This document shows positions 26,834 to 34,214 of a DNA stretch of 64,000 nucleotides, in pieces. This stretch comes from Stenotrophomonas maltophilia (GTDB lineage Bacteria > Pseudomonadota > Gammaproteobacteria > Xanthomonadales > Xanthomonadaceae): NCBI RefSeq assembly GCF_006974125.1, contig NZ_CP037858.1, positions 3,658,001 through 3,722,000 on the forward strand, given 5' to 3'. The notes under the pieces were generated by a model that was given only the letters and a program-made list of their open reading frames with translations, was not told where the DNA came from and did no database searches. Both the position numbers and the translations under genes were made by a program. Numbering within the stretch: position 1 is the stretch's first letter; every line of letters begins with the position of its first letter.

Positions 26834-27262
26834 CTAGGGGCCCTTTCGACGCCTGAGTGCCCGCCATGCGCTCACCGCCGACACCAGGCACAGCGCCAGC
26901 AGCAGGCCCACGTCCAGCAGCAGCAACCACAGCAGGTGCATGCCGTGTACGGGCGGCTGGTGCATTGCCGACAGCATCCACGGTACCGACCACGCCAGCA
27001 GCAGCGCGAAGGCGATCAGCAGGCGCAACCACAGCCGCTTCAGTTTCCAGGGCCGCACGATCAAGGCAGCCACCACCAGCTCGACCGTTCCCAGCAGCGC
27101 GAACACGATGACGGTGCTGGTCGGGTAGGGCAGCTCGGCGCCTTCCAGGCGATGCAGCAGCCAGTAGTCCGGGGTGAAGCCGGCATTGACCAGTGCGGCG
27201 ATCAGCGCCAGCCAGGTGAGCGCGACCAGCAGCCAGAACAGGCGGATGTAGCGTCTAGGCAT
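26834..27262 (-). CDS. Four-helix membrane protein of unknown function
   Basis: 142 residues from ATG 27262 with four hydrophobic segments (about 8-30, 48-70, 78-97 and 112-135) and a basic C-terminus (RALRRRKG). It overlaps the end of the upstream membrane-protein gene by 8 bp, so the two are likely one operon. No family assignment was possible. Confidence 0.7.
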   Translation of the reverse strand: MPRRYIRLFWLLVALTWLALIAALVNAGFTPDYWLLHRLEGAELPYPTSTVIVFALLGTVELVVAALIVRPWKLKRLWLRLLIAFALLLAWSVPWMLSAMHQPPVHGMHLLWLLLLDVGLLLALCLVSAVSAWRALRRRKGP

Positions 27263-27656
27263 CGGCGGTGTCCGGGGTGGTGGGCAAGCGGCTACGTGAT
27301 GCATGGCACACGGATGTGGCGATCGCGGCCAGTGCCAGCAAGCCGGGCCCGACGGTGAAGTACAGCAGGCGCAGCGGGTGGTTGTGCATCAGTGTCCAGC
27401 TCGCGAACGCCAGGGGTATCGCCAGCACCAGCAGCTTGGCGAAGAGCGGCCGCAGCACTGCGATCAGCGGCTGGGCGCCAATGAACATCCAGAACAGATA
27501 GAACTGGGCGATGCCCAGGCCGATGTCACGATGTGAAGCAAAGCCGAAATGGTCGCGATACCAGTTCATTCCCAGTGGTATCAGTGCCCAGTACAGCAAG
27601 GCCACCAGCAGATGCAGCAGCAGGGCGATCAACAGGGGCGTGCCGCGAAGGAGCAT
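27255..27656 (-). CDS. Polytopic membrane protein of unknown function
   Basis: 133 residues with four predicted helices (about 5-28, 48-68, 72-92 and 96-115). It carries no recognisable catalytic motif. It overlaps the following gene (26834-27262), and the two small membrane proteins may form a complex. No signal for regulation was seen. Confidence 0.7.
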   Translation of the reverse strand: MLLRGTPLLIALLLHLLVALLYWALIPLGMNWYRDHFGFASHRDIGLGIAQFYLFWMFIGAQPLIAVLRPLFAKLLVLAIPLAFASWTLMHNHPLRLLYFTVGPGLLALAAIATSVCHASRSRLPTTPDTADA

Positions 27657-27725
27657 GGGCGAATGGAGCCGGGCGGGGCAGCGTACCCCAGCGCGGACGC
27701 CCGTGACCGCATGATGTGAAGACTG

Positions 27726-27754
27726 TTGACGGCGTGAAGGAATTTGGACACAAT
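27726..27754 (+). promoter_or_regulatory. Promoter of tRNA-Gly copy 3
   Basis: TTGACG (27726-27731) and CACAAT (27749-27754) have a 17-bp spacer. The box sequences and the downstream leader copy those of tRNA-Gly copy 2 at 21813. Confidence 0.7.
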
Positions 27755-27786
27755 AGCGCTCCTTCGACGCAGGTCGAACGGAATCT

Positions 27787-27862
<76 letters not shown>

Positions 27863-27872
27863 GATTCTACAG

Positions 27873-27896
27873 GGCCCCGGTAGGGGCCTTGTTTTT
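27873..27896 (+). terminator. Terminator after tRNA-Gly copy 3
   Basis: GGCCCC pairs with GGGGCC across GGTA, followed by TTGTTTTT. Confidence 0.7.
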
Positions 27897-28004
27897 CTCC
27901 CGCCACGGCAAGGCGGGGCACGTTGGGCCACAAGGCTTTACGCGCAGTCAGAAAGGTGAAATCGCTGGTGTGTGTTCCGGATTTCCGGTACCATGGCGGC
28001 TTAC

Positions 28005-28080
<76 letters not shown>

Positions 28081-28146
28081 TGTTCCGACAGGCCCCATCT
28101 TGGGGTTTTGTCTTGTCAGGGCTACGTTCCTGGCGCGCAGTACGTT

Positions 28147-28220
28147 GGCCTCATGGCAGAGTGGCTATGCACCGGATTGCAAATCCGTTTACAGCGGTTC
28201 GATTCCGCTTGAGGCCTCCA
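28147..28220 (+). tRNA. tRNA-Cys (anticodon GCA), integration site
   Basis: Acceptor GGCCTCA pairs with TGAGGCC, the anticodon loop ATTGCAA gives GCA, and CCA is encoded. Its 3' half from 28183 and the terminator recur exactly at 31447-31517, which marks it as the attachment site of the adjoining island. The gene itself is intact. Confidence 0.96.
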
Positions 28221-28253
28221 ATTGAAAAGCCCTGACTCCGGTCAGGGCTTTTT
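28183..28253 (+). repeat. attL-like direct repeat within tRNA-Cys
   Basis: A 71-bp segment, from the anticodon stem of tRNA-Cys through its terminator stem and T-run, is repeated without mismatch at 31447-31517. This is the expected footprint of site-specific integration into a tRNA 3' end that restores the gene. Confidence 0.9.
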
Positions 28254-28254
28254 T
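28226..28254 (+). terminator. Terminator of tRNA-Cys
   Basis: AAAGCCCTGAC and GTCAGGGCTTT arms flank TCCG, followed by a T-run. It lies within the duplicated att sequence, so a second copy closes the island at 31490-31517. Confidence 0.85.
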
Positions 28255-28386
28255 GTTTGCCTGGCGTTCGACGCCTTTGTGCAGAATCTCCTGATTCGGC
28301 CATGAAATCATCTGTTTGCCAGCCGTTGTCAGCAGGTGGCAAACTCGCGCATAACATGCGCCGAGTGCGTTTACGTGAGCTTGAGC

Positions 28387-28536
28387 GGGGATCGCAACCA
28401 CGCGACGCCGGGAAGATTCCTGCAAGGGCACGATCAAGTGGGCGGGGCTACTGCCGCAGACGGTCTATCTGAGCTTCTCCTATGAAGCCGAGGAACGAGT
28501 ATGTACGTCGTCTGGACGTGCTGCTTGATCGCGGCG
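28387..28536 (+). pseudogene. 3' remnant of a phage-like gene
   Basis: After a stop, an open stretch without a start codon reads AGIATTRRREDSCKGTIKWA and continues to LSFSYEAEE. Its style resembles the end of a phage structural protein, and it runs into the next gene in another frame (start 28482). The 28255-28386 interval before it holds nothing I recognise. The overlap with the following gene start is typical of compact phage modules. Low confidence: it is short and judged on composition and context. Confidence 0.3.
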
Positions 28537-29180
28537 TGGTGCCGGAGGAGCTAGCCAACACCGAGGCGGCAGCGAAGAATCTGCGACGCGAACACGCCTC
28601 TCGATGCCATCAGCGGCTTGGCCGGGGCAAGTGGCGCGGTGGTGTGCAGTCCGACCCGGCGCTGCCGGTGTTGCGGGTCCGGGCCAGCTATCCGGTCAGC
28701 CCGTGGCTTTGGCGGGAATCACCTCCTGACCACGTTGTGCAGGAGGACATCGTCCTTGCCGAGAGCCTCCAGATGCGTAGCGCGCCGCTGTTCGATGCGG
28801 TGGTGGTCACCGGTGAGCTGCTGGGGAAGGGCGTCACCTGCAAAGTGCGCAAGGACGGTGAGGCAGGTCAGCTGTTCGCACGGCAGGTCAGCAGCCCACT
28901 GATCAATGTTGCTGCCGCCGGCGCCGAGCGCGGTCGGAACATCCTTAGTGAACGAGGTGAGCAAGCCGCCGTTGACCTCGCCATGCCGCTGTTCCCCAAG
29001 CCGCTTAAGCCAGGTGAGGTCGGCCCAGTCATGCCATTGGACCTGGTGGAGGTGGTTGGCCCTGCGGGGAGATGGCATGGGCAGTGCGAGTCGCTGCGCG
29101 TTGATGTTGTGATCGATCAGCAGGCAGTGGTGATCGAGCAGACCGTAACCCTTGAAAGGCACTACAGCGATGCGGACTGA
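28482..29180 (+). CDS. Phage-like protein of unknown function (232 aa)
   Basis: The protein has a charged N-terminus (NEYVRRLDVLLDRGV), a conserved-looking block ASRCHQRLGRGKWRGG, then SYPVSPWLWRESPP and a beta-rich C-terminal half ending VVIEQTVTLERHYSD. There is no signal peptide or membrane helix. Together with the 77-residue gene that overlaps its end, the pair looks like a two-gene unit seen in tailed-phage structural modules, but I cannot name the virion part. It lies inside the tRNA-Cys island. GC content is closer to the host than that of the minus-strand pair downstream. Confidence 0.5.
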   Translation: MKPRNEYVRRLDVLLDRGVVPEELANTEAAAKNLRREHASRCHQRLGRGKWRGGVQSDPALPVLRVRASYPVSPWLWRESPPDHVVQEDIVLAESLQMRSAPLFDAVVVTGELLGKGVTCKVRKDGEAGQLFARQVSSPLINVAAAGAERGRNILSERGEQAAVDLAMPLFPKPLKPGEVGPVMPLDLVEVVGPAGRWHGQCESLRVDVVIDQQAVVIEQTVTLERHYSDAD

Positions 29181-29403
29181 CCTTTGGGATCAATTCGGCG
29201 AACTGGTCAGCAGCAACCCTCGACTGCTGGCGACCGTCACCGCGCACAACACTGATGGCACCAGCACGTTGACGACGTATGACGGGGTGCGGGTGCGGGC
29301 TTTCGGCCAGCTGCAGCAAACCACTCCTCACAACGTCTGGGTTCGAGGTGGTCGCTTGATTGAAGCGGCTCCCAACCTTCCAGTGATGGAGGTCACCATC
29401 TAG
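29170..29403 (+). CDS. Phage-like small beta-rich protein (77 aa)
   Basis: Starting at ATG 29170, the product reads MRTDLWDQFGELVSSNPRLL, then a repetitive beta region with TAHNTDGTSTLTTYDGVRVR and VWVRGGRLIEAAPNLPVMEV. This pattern (DGTST, VRGG, EAAP) recurs in small phage proteins next to structural genes. It overlaps the end of the 232-residue gene by 11 bp. No catalytic residues are evident. Confidence 0.5.
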   Translation: MRTDLWDQFGELVSSNPRLLATVTAHNTDGTSTLTTYDGVRVRAFGQLQQTTPHNVWVRGGRLIEAAPNLPVMEVTI

Positions 29404-29425
29404 ATACTTCTTACAGGAGAAGCGT

Positions 29426-29518
29426 ATGTGCTATTACGCCCGGATCATCGCTGCCTACTGGAATCTGGCCAGGATGACCGGCGCGCGTGGCATTTGTGAG
29501 AAAAGCCCAGCTCGTTGA
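29426..29518 (+). CDS. 30-residue ORF running into a terminator, possibly truncated
   Basis: A Shine-Dalgarno (CAGGAGAAG) stands before ATG 29426. The peptide MCYYARIIAAYWNLARMTGA continues only until a stop that lies inside the hairpin at 29502-29532. The good ribosome site suggests a real gene, but its end looks cut off by a recombination that brought in the terminator. It may be the start of a larger lost phage gene. Confidence 0.3.
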   Translation: MCYYARIIAAYWNLARMTGARGICEKSPAR

Positions 29519-29532
29519 GTAAGCTGGGCTTT
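29502..29532. terminator. Symmetric hairpin ending both gene sets of the island
   Basis: AAAGCCCAGCT and AGCTGGGCTTT form an 11-bp perfect stem that can terminate transcription in either direction. It lies between the plus-strand phage-like genes and the converging minus-strand pair. Confidence 0.7.
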
Positions 29533-29543
29533 GCATCGGTAAA

Positions 29544-30038
29544 TCAAATTTGCTGGACTGGGCCGACATCTATCCTGCCACTGCAGTTGCCGACACATCC
29601 ACCGCCAAAGTTGGTGCCACCGACGCCAACTCCGCCACCCCCATTCTCGGTGCCGCCTCCGCCAGTCTCCACGCCACCGCCTTCGTAGATTGGCTCGGGC
29701 ATAACACCCTCGCGAGGGGTCCGGCCTTCGCCCACCCAATTGGATTCAAAGTTCTCGTGATAGACGGTGCAGTGGGTGGGATTGCATATCTGGTACGTTG
29801 TTCCAGTCGCCCACGCAAAGAATGGCACATAGTCGATTGGTGCCCGCGAGTCTTTAATGACCTCTAGGGTTCTTGCGTCGGGTACCGGTGATTCGACGTG
29901 ACAATCGGTGCAGAAGTAGGGGCCGCGTTCGAAAGCGAACGTGCTTGCTGCGAGTGCGACCGCAGCGACGAATATCAGAAGTAGAATGGCCTTGCGGCGG
30001 GGGATGCGGAAGAACTTCTTATCTGCAGCATGAGTCAT
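29544..30038 (-). CDS. Membrane-anchored Gly-rich protein with a CxxCH motif
   Basis: 164 residues. A basic N-terminus and one hydrophobic helix (about 17-35) put the rest in the periplasm. Immediately after it, Cys43-Thr-Asp-Cys46-His47 forms a perfect CxxCH, the haem c attachment motif. Further cysteines (Cys85, Cys90) and a low-complexity run of Gly triplets (about 119-150) end in GGGCVGNCSG. Whether haem is bound is unknown; a single CxxCH can arise by chance. It overlaps the Sel1-like gene by 20 bp, so the two are one transcription unit. GC content is clearly lower than in the chromosome around it. No family was recognised. Confidence 0.6.
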   Translation of the reverse strand: MTHAADKKFFRIPRRKAILLLIFVAAVALAASTFAFERGPYFCTDCHVESPVPDARTLEVIKDSRAPIDYVPFFAWATGTTYQICNPTHCTVYHENFESNWVGEGRTPREGVMPEPIYEGGGVETGGGGTENGGGGVGVGGTNFGGGCVGNCSGRIDVGPVQQI

Positions 30039-30894
30039 AGAGTTGATTTCCCTTTCGAAGCGCCAAGTTCAGCTGTTCTGTACTTAGCGATTTGTCCAAG
30101 GTACTAACTTGTCGAGCTGGCACTATCGACGGATCTGCGAGACGAACTGCTTCAAAGTAAGCTCTGCTTGTAACTCGGTCCTCGTCGACAAGTACACCAG
30201 CGTGATAGGCATTCCCAAGCTGTAGGAGCGCGTCCGCACTACCTTGGTTTGCCATTTCTTGCAGATAGCCGACAGCTGTCTGCTTGTATTCCTTCGTGCG
30301 GTCTGGATTGCGAAGCAGCTCCGCTGGTCCTCCAAGGGCGGATTGTGAGTCCGCGGCATAAAGGAGTCGTGCTCCAATGTTCCCCTGCTCTGCTGCAAGC
30401 GAGAGCCATCTACTGGAACTCAGTTCATCTTCAGCGGATAGTTCAATGCACGCGGTCGCGACATTCTCGGAAGCGTGAAGTGCGACGCCTCGAGACGCGC
30501 GTCGATTGATGTCCTTACACTCATTGAGCTTCTGAAATATTCCGTAGGACGCCGTCGCATCACCAGCCAATGCCAACGGCGAAAGTCTTGAAATTACTTC
30601 GTGCACTGTCCCTGGTGGGATTGGTCCATAGTCTTCTACTGCGTAGGCGTGTCCGGACAGTTGCCTCACACGAACCAATCTGTTGGCCGCAGACCCTGGT
30701 GTGGATCTTGAAGAAACCGGCTGCGAAGCGGAGATCACGGGCCCTCGAGTGGCGTGCTCCAAAGCGCTGGATGGATCTGACGATGAGGCGGCTTTGTTTG
30801 GCTGCGTACTCGATGCGGTTGTTCCATACCAAACTGCCGCTCCTGCCAGCATGGCTAGTACAGCGAGGCTCAGGGCTTTGATCCGTCGACTCAT
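30019..30894 (-). CDS. Exported Sel1-like repeat protein
   Basis: 291 residues. An N-terminal membrane anchor or signal (about 7-25) precedes a Ser-rich linker and an alpha-helical region with Sel1/TPR-like units, clearest in YLQEMANQGSADALLQLGNAYHAG and before that LSLAAEQGNIGARLLYAA. Sel1 proteins mediate protein-protein contacts. Several cysteines are present (CKDINRR, TACIEL, and CC at the end). The lower GC content and different codon use mark it as recently acquired cargo. It is probably co-expressed with, and a partner of, the Gly-rich CxxCH protein. Confidence 0.65.
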   Translation of the reverse strand: MSRRIKALSLAVLAMLAGAAVWYGTTASSTQPNKAASSSDPSSALEHATRGPVISASQPVSSRSTPGSAANRLVRVRQLSGHAYAVEDYGPIPPGTVHEVISRLSPLALAGDATASYGIFQKLNECKDINRRASRGVALHASENVATACIELSAEDELSSSRWLSLAAEQGNIGARLLYAADSQSALGGPAELLRNPDRTKEYKQTAVGYLQEMANQGSADALLQLGNAYHAGVLVDEDRVTSRAYFEAVRLADPSIVPARQVSTLDKSLSTEQLNLALRKGNQLYDSCCR

Positions 30895-31038
30895 AGCGCT
30901 CCTTTGTTGCTGATGAACGTAGTGCGTGTACAGGGGGCATAGATGGCGCTCGATCCGGGGTGTCTCCGAGTGCCAAGTGCTTTACAGGCCTCTATTTGTA
31001 AACGACGACGGGCGGCACCACCCCCGGGCAAGGTGTAA

Positions 31039-31419
31039 CTGAAGTTCACTTTTTGTTCACATTGGACTGGCTGGCGGAAGCTCTGGTGCATCGGCGACTG
31101 GCTCAATTACAAGCCGGGGACCAGGGCGCGCCTTGTCGAATCGTTGACGAGAAGCGGCACCAGTGCGAAGCGCTACGCGGAACGCTGGTGCGCGGCCCGG
31201 CTGTATCCCGAGCTGCCTCTGTGTGAGGCCGTCGCCCGGCTGACCGACAGCACGCCGATCCAGTTGCCCCCGCCACTGCCCCGTCTGCCGCCGACCCGCG
31301 AGCAGCAGCAACAGGCTCGACGCCTGGCCGAGGCCAGAGCGAAGGAGGTTGAGCGGATCAAGGCAGCACTCGATCGGTCAGGGTGGCTGGGCGGGTGTCG
31401 CCTCCGCTCAGGCTATTGA
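31039..31419 (+). pseudogene. Start-less gene fragment at the right end of the island
   Basis: An open stretch after a stop at 31036 reads KFTFCSHWTGWRKLWCIGDW and onward to RLVESLTRSGTSAKRYAERW, a Pro-rich PPPLPRLPP and a helical Gln/Arg/Ala-rich tail. There is no good start; TTG 31144 is the nearest alternative. The upstream 30895-31038 holds only the minus-strand gene's leader. It looks like the 3' part of a phage or plasmid gene whose beginning was lost. Identity unknown. Confidence 0.4.
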
Positions 31420-31446
31420 TGAGTAAGGATTTGTTTAGGATTTCAG

Positions 31447-31517
31447 ATCCGTTTACAGCGGTTCGATTCCGCTTGAGGCCTCCAATTGAAAAGCCCTGAC
31501 TCCGGTCAGGGCTTTTT
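31447..31517 (+). repeat. attR-like direct repeat (partial tRNA-Cys copy)
   Basis: Exact 71-bp copy of 28183-28253. It contains the 3' part of tRNA-Cys (31447-31484), which lacks the 5' half and is not a functional tRNA, followed by the terminator stem. Confidence 0.9.
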
Positions 31518-31582
31518 GTTTTTCTGCGGTCTGGAATGTGCTGTACGAGCGCTATGATCGGGTCTGGGCCTTAGCGGACTTC

Positions 31583-31942
31583 ATGCGGATGACTCCCCGG
31601 CATATCGTGGAAACCTGGATCGAGCGCTTCAACGCAGGCGATGCTGCTGGCCTGGCGGAGCTGTATCACCCCGACGCGATCAATCACCAGGTCACCCAGG
31701 ACCCGATCAAGGGCCGTGATGCGATCCGTGCCACCTTCGAGCGTGAATTCAACAACGCCGAAATGGTCTGCATTCCCGAAGTCATCCATGAGGCCGGCAA
31801 TGTCGCTGCGCTGGAATGGCGCGACCCTCTTGGCCTGCGAGGATGCGGTTTCTTCACGGTTGATGGAGGGTTGATCACGTTCCAGCGCGGCTACTGGGAC
31901 AAACTCTCGTTCCTGAAGATGCATGGCCTTCCGATCGAGTGA
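31583..31942 (+). CDS. NTF2/SnoaL-like small protein
   Basis: From ATG 31583 the protein is 119 residues and reads as a single alpha-beta barrel: an N-terminal helix (TPRHIVETWIERFNAGDAAGLAELYHPDAINHQ), then RDAIRATFEREF, then strands with FFTVDGGLITFQRGYWDKL. This is the SnoaL/NTF2-like pattern of small polyketide cyclase- or isomerase-like enzymes. The frame is open to 31538, but that part lies next to the att site. It is the first chromosomal gene after the island. Confidence 0.75.
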   Translation: MRMTPRHIVETWIERFNAGDAAGLAELYHPDAINHQVTQDPIKGRDAIRATFEREFNNAEMVCIPEVIHEAGNVAALEWRDPLGLRGCGFFTVDGGLITFQRGYWDKLSFLKMHGLPIE

Positions 31943-31992
31943 ACCGCAAGCCAGGCCGGCAGCTGTGCTGACTTTCATCGTGGTCTGAGCAG

Positions 31993-32397
31993 CTACAGCC
32001 TTGCCAGCGCCCGCACCGTGGCCTGGGTCAGCGGCTGGGGCAGGGCATCCAGCGCGAACCAGCCCAGCCCGGTCTGCACACCCGGCTCCTGGACGGAGGC
32101 TTCGGCACCGGCAGGTGCCCGTGCCTCGTAGATCGGCGCGACCCAATGCTGCGCAAGCGCCGGCTCGAAATGATCGGCCACGCACAGCAGGCGCAGCAGC
32201 GTCACTTCCAACGCCGTCTCCTCGCGGACTTCGCGGACCACGGCGGCCTCCACCGTTTCCATCCAGTCGACTTTCCCACCGGGCAGGCCCCAGTGCCCGC
32301 GCTCCGGCTCGCGTCCGCGCTGGATCAGCAGGATGCGGCCGTCGGCATCACGGACGACGGCGCCACATCCAACGCGGGGAATCTGCAGTTCAGTCAT
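31993..32397 (-). CDS. Nudix hydrolase
   Basis: 134 residues from ATG 32397. The Nudix box is complete: G-G-K-V-D-W-M-E-T at the start and REVREET at the end, followed by beta-strands. Family members hydrolyse nucleoside diphosphates linked to another moiety, and the N-terminus (IPRVGCGAVVRDADGRILLIQRG) is typical of MutT/ADP-ribose-type members. It diverges from the GNAT gene at 32505. Confidence 0.88.
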   Translation of the reverse strand: MTELQIPRVGCGAVVRDADGRILLIQRGREPERGHWGLPGGKVDWMETVEAAVVREVREETALEVTLLRLLCVADHFEPALAQHWVAPIYEARAPAGAEASVQEPGVQTGLGWFALDALPQPLTQATVRALARL

Positions 32398-32504
32398 GGC
32401 GGAGAATGAAGAAAGGGCAGTCTTCATTCTTGCATGCACGCCGTATCGGGCGAACCCGCGCTAGGCTGGGCACCTGCACATCAACAACCTCGCAGGTGGG
32501 TCGC

Positions 32505-33002
32505 ATGCTCATCCGGCAACTTGGTGCTGACGACGCCGACATTCTCTGGCAGGCACGGTTGCAGGCGCTTCGCGAGTCGCCCGCTGCGTTCCTGTCCACG
32601 CTGGCCGAGGCGCAGAATGAGACGGCAGACGTGATGCGCGCCCAGCTTGCCGATCCCGGCACGCGTTATTTCGGCGCTTTCATCGACGGCATGCTTGTGG
32701 GCTTCCTGCGCTACGTACGCCCGATGCGGATGGCGCGACGGCATACGGCGGAAGTGCACAGTGTCCATGTGGGCACCGGCCATCGTGGCCAGGGTGTCGC
32801 CCGCCAGCTTTTTCTTGCTGCGTTTGCGTCTGCGCGCGCCGAGGGCATTGAATTGGTCACCCTGACGGTGCTGGCGGACAATGCTGCTGCGCGCGGGCTG
32901 TATGAATCGCTGGGTTTCAGCGTACTCGGCAGGGAGCCGCGGGCGGTCAAGCGCGAGGGCATCTACACGGATATCGTCTCGTACGGGATCACACTGCACT
33001 GA
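32505..33002 (+). CDS. GNAT family N-acetyltransferase
   Basis: 165 residues starting MLIRQLGADDADILW. Acetyl-CoA-binding motif A is VHSVHVGTGHRGQGVARQLF (about 85-104), followed by the C-terminal motif B, NAAARGLYESLGFSVLGREP. This matches the small-molecule or RimI-like branch of GNATs. Substrate unknown. It is followed by a second, unrelated GNAT-type gene. Confidence 0.88.
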   Translation: MLIRQLGADDADILWQARLQALRESPAAFLSTLAEAQNETADVMRAQLADPGTRYFGAFIDGMLVGFLRYVRPMRMARRHTAEVHSVHVGTGHRGQGVARQLFLAAFASARAEGIELVTLTVLADNAAARGLYESLGFSVLGREPRAVKREGIYTDIVSYGITLH

Positions 33003-33080
33003 GAGTGAAACCTTGCCGCGGGCCCGGTCATGTTTCCGTGGCACGATGAGGCTGGACACATGTTCCAGGAAGACGGGGCA

Positions 33081-33590
33081 ATGCACGTTCAGGTATCCAG
33101 CAGGGAGCGTGTGGCGCCGGAACACCGTCAGCAGGCGGTGGATCTGCTCCGCCAGGCTTTCCCGGACATGCAGGGCGAGGGCTACGCCATCCCGGGGCCG
33201 GTCGCTCTGGTCCTGGCAATGGAGTGTGATCAGGTGGTCGCACACCTCGCACTGTACGAACGCAACGTACGGCTGGACGGCGAGCCGGAACGCATCGGCT
33301 TGATCGGCGGCGTGGTGGTGCGTGCCGACGTTCGCCGGCAAGGCGTTGCCTCGCGCTTGATCGAAGCTGCGCACGCTGAACTGCGCCAGCGCGGGATCGA
33401 TTTCGCGGTGTTGTTCGCCCTGGATCATCGGCACTATGCCTCTGCGGGCTATGTGCCGATGCAGAACGAGACCTGCTTCATTGAAGACGGCCATGCACGC
33501 CGGTTCGTCTATCGCGGCGGCATGGTGGCCATGCTGGGGGCGCGCCGCTGGACCACGGCCGTGCTCGATCTGCAGGGCGAAACGGTCTGA
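33081..33590 (+). CDS. GNAT family N-acetyltransferase (Eis/NodA-like N-terminus)
   Basis: Start at ATG 33081, chosen for the AGGAAG 8 bases upstream; ATG 33060 is an alternative. The 169-residue protein has motif A in IGGVVVRADVRRQGVASRLIEAA and the later FALDHRHYASAGYVPM segment typical of predicted acyltransferases that act on small amines or sugars. It follows the previous GNAT gene by 78 bp. Confidence 0.8.
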   Translation: MHVQVSSRERVAPEHRQQAVDLLRQAFPDMQGEGYAIPGPVALVLAMECDQVVAHLALYERNVRLDGEPERIGLIGGVVVRADVRRQGVASRLIEAAHAELRQRGIDFAVLFALDHRHYASAGYVPMQNETCFIEDGHARRFVYRGGMVAMLGARRWTTAVLDLQGETV

Positions 33591-33664
33591 ACGACGCCAT
33601 CGTGCAGTCGCCCCCAAACCAACGTATCGTGTCGGTTGTCCAATGAACCAGGGAGCGGTGCAGG

Positions 33665-34210
33665 ATGAAACGGAAGGTAGTGATGGCGATGATCCTGCTG
33701 GGGTGTGCCCCGCTGGCATCGGCCCAGGTCTACAAGTGCAAGGGCGCTTCCGGGGAAACGGTGTACAGCCAGAATCCTTGTGCTGCCGGCGCTGAACCCA
33801 TGAAGCTGCGTTCCAGCCGTTCCTCCACGGAAACGGCGGGGGAGGCATCGAACCGCGCGGCGGTGTACCAGAACACCGAACTGGCCGACGCCGGCATCGC
33901 CGAGCGCAACTGCGTGCAGGGCGAGCGCTCGCGCATCTACGGTCCGCTGGAGTCCCGCAGCCAGCAGGTTGGCCGGCAGGTCGCCGAGCTGAACCGTCAA
34001 CTGGCCGCGGCGGGCACCAGCCTGGCCGGCGCAACACAGGACTCCGGCATCCGTGCGCAGATCGCCAGCCTGCAGCAGTCGCTGAGCGCTGAGCGTGTTG
34101 CAGCAGATACGCAGATGTCGAATGCGCGCGAACAGTGTGCATCGGTCCGGCGCGAACGTGAGCGGACGGTGCGCGACAAGTTCAGCAGTTCGACCGCCCC
34201 TGCGAATTGA
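33665..34210 (+). CDS. Exported DUF4124 protein with coiled coil
   Basis: 181 residues. The signal peptide ends ASA (about residue 20), and DUF4124 follows at once (QVYKCKGASGETVYSQNPC, two Cys). A long helical region (about 85-165) rich in Gln, Arg and Ala is predicted coiled coil, with two more Cys. DUF4124 proteins are common periplasmic proteins of xanthomonads with no known function. Confidence 0.8.
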   Translation: MKRKVVMAMILLGCAPLASAQVYKCKGASGETVYSQNPCAAGAEPMKLRSSRSSTETAGEASNRAAVYQNTELADAGIAERNCVQGERSRIYGPLESRSQQVGRQVAELNRQLAAAGTSLAGATQDSGIRAQIASLQQSLSAERVAADTQMSNAREQCASVRRERERTVRDKFSSSTAPAN

Positions 34211-34214
34211 CTGC

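Larger units (their letters stand above)
28183..31517. mobile_element. Remnant integrated element at tRNA-Cys (about 3.3 kb)
   Basis: The element is bounded by the 71-bp direct repeats, which are 3264 bp apart. Inside are a truncated phage-like gene end, two phage-like genes (28482 and 29170), a hairpin, a minus-strand pair of exported proteins of lower GC content, and a start-less gene fragment at the right edge. No integrase, recombinase or replication gene is visible. It is therefore either a decayed prophage or a satellite-type element mobilised in trans. The boundaries are strong; the class of element is inferred. Confidence 0.85.

Noticed and set aside
31447..31484. Second tRNA-Cys gene
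   Set aside because: Only the 3' half is present; it is the att repeat, not a functional tRNA.
28183..31517. Island considered as an integrated filamentous phage
   Set aside because: No zonula-occludens-like, coat or replication gene is visible, and integration is in a tRNA with a 71-bp repeat rather than at dif.
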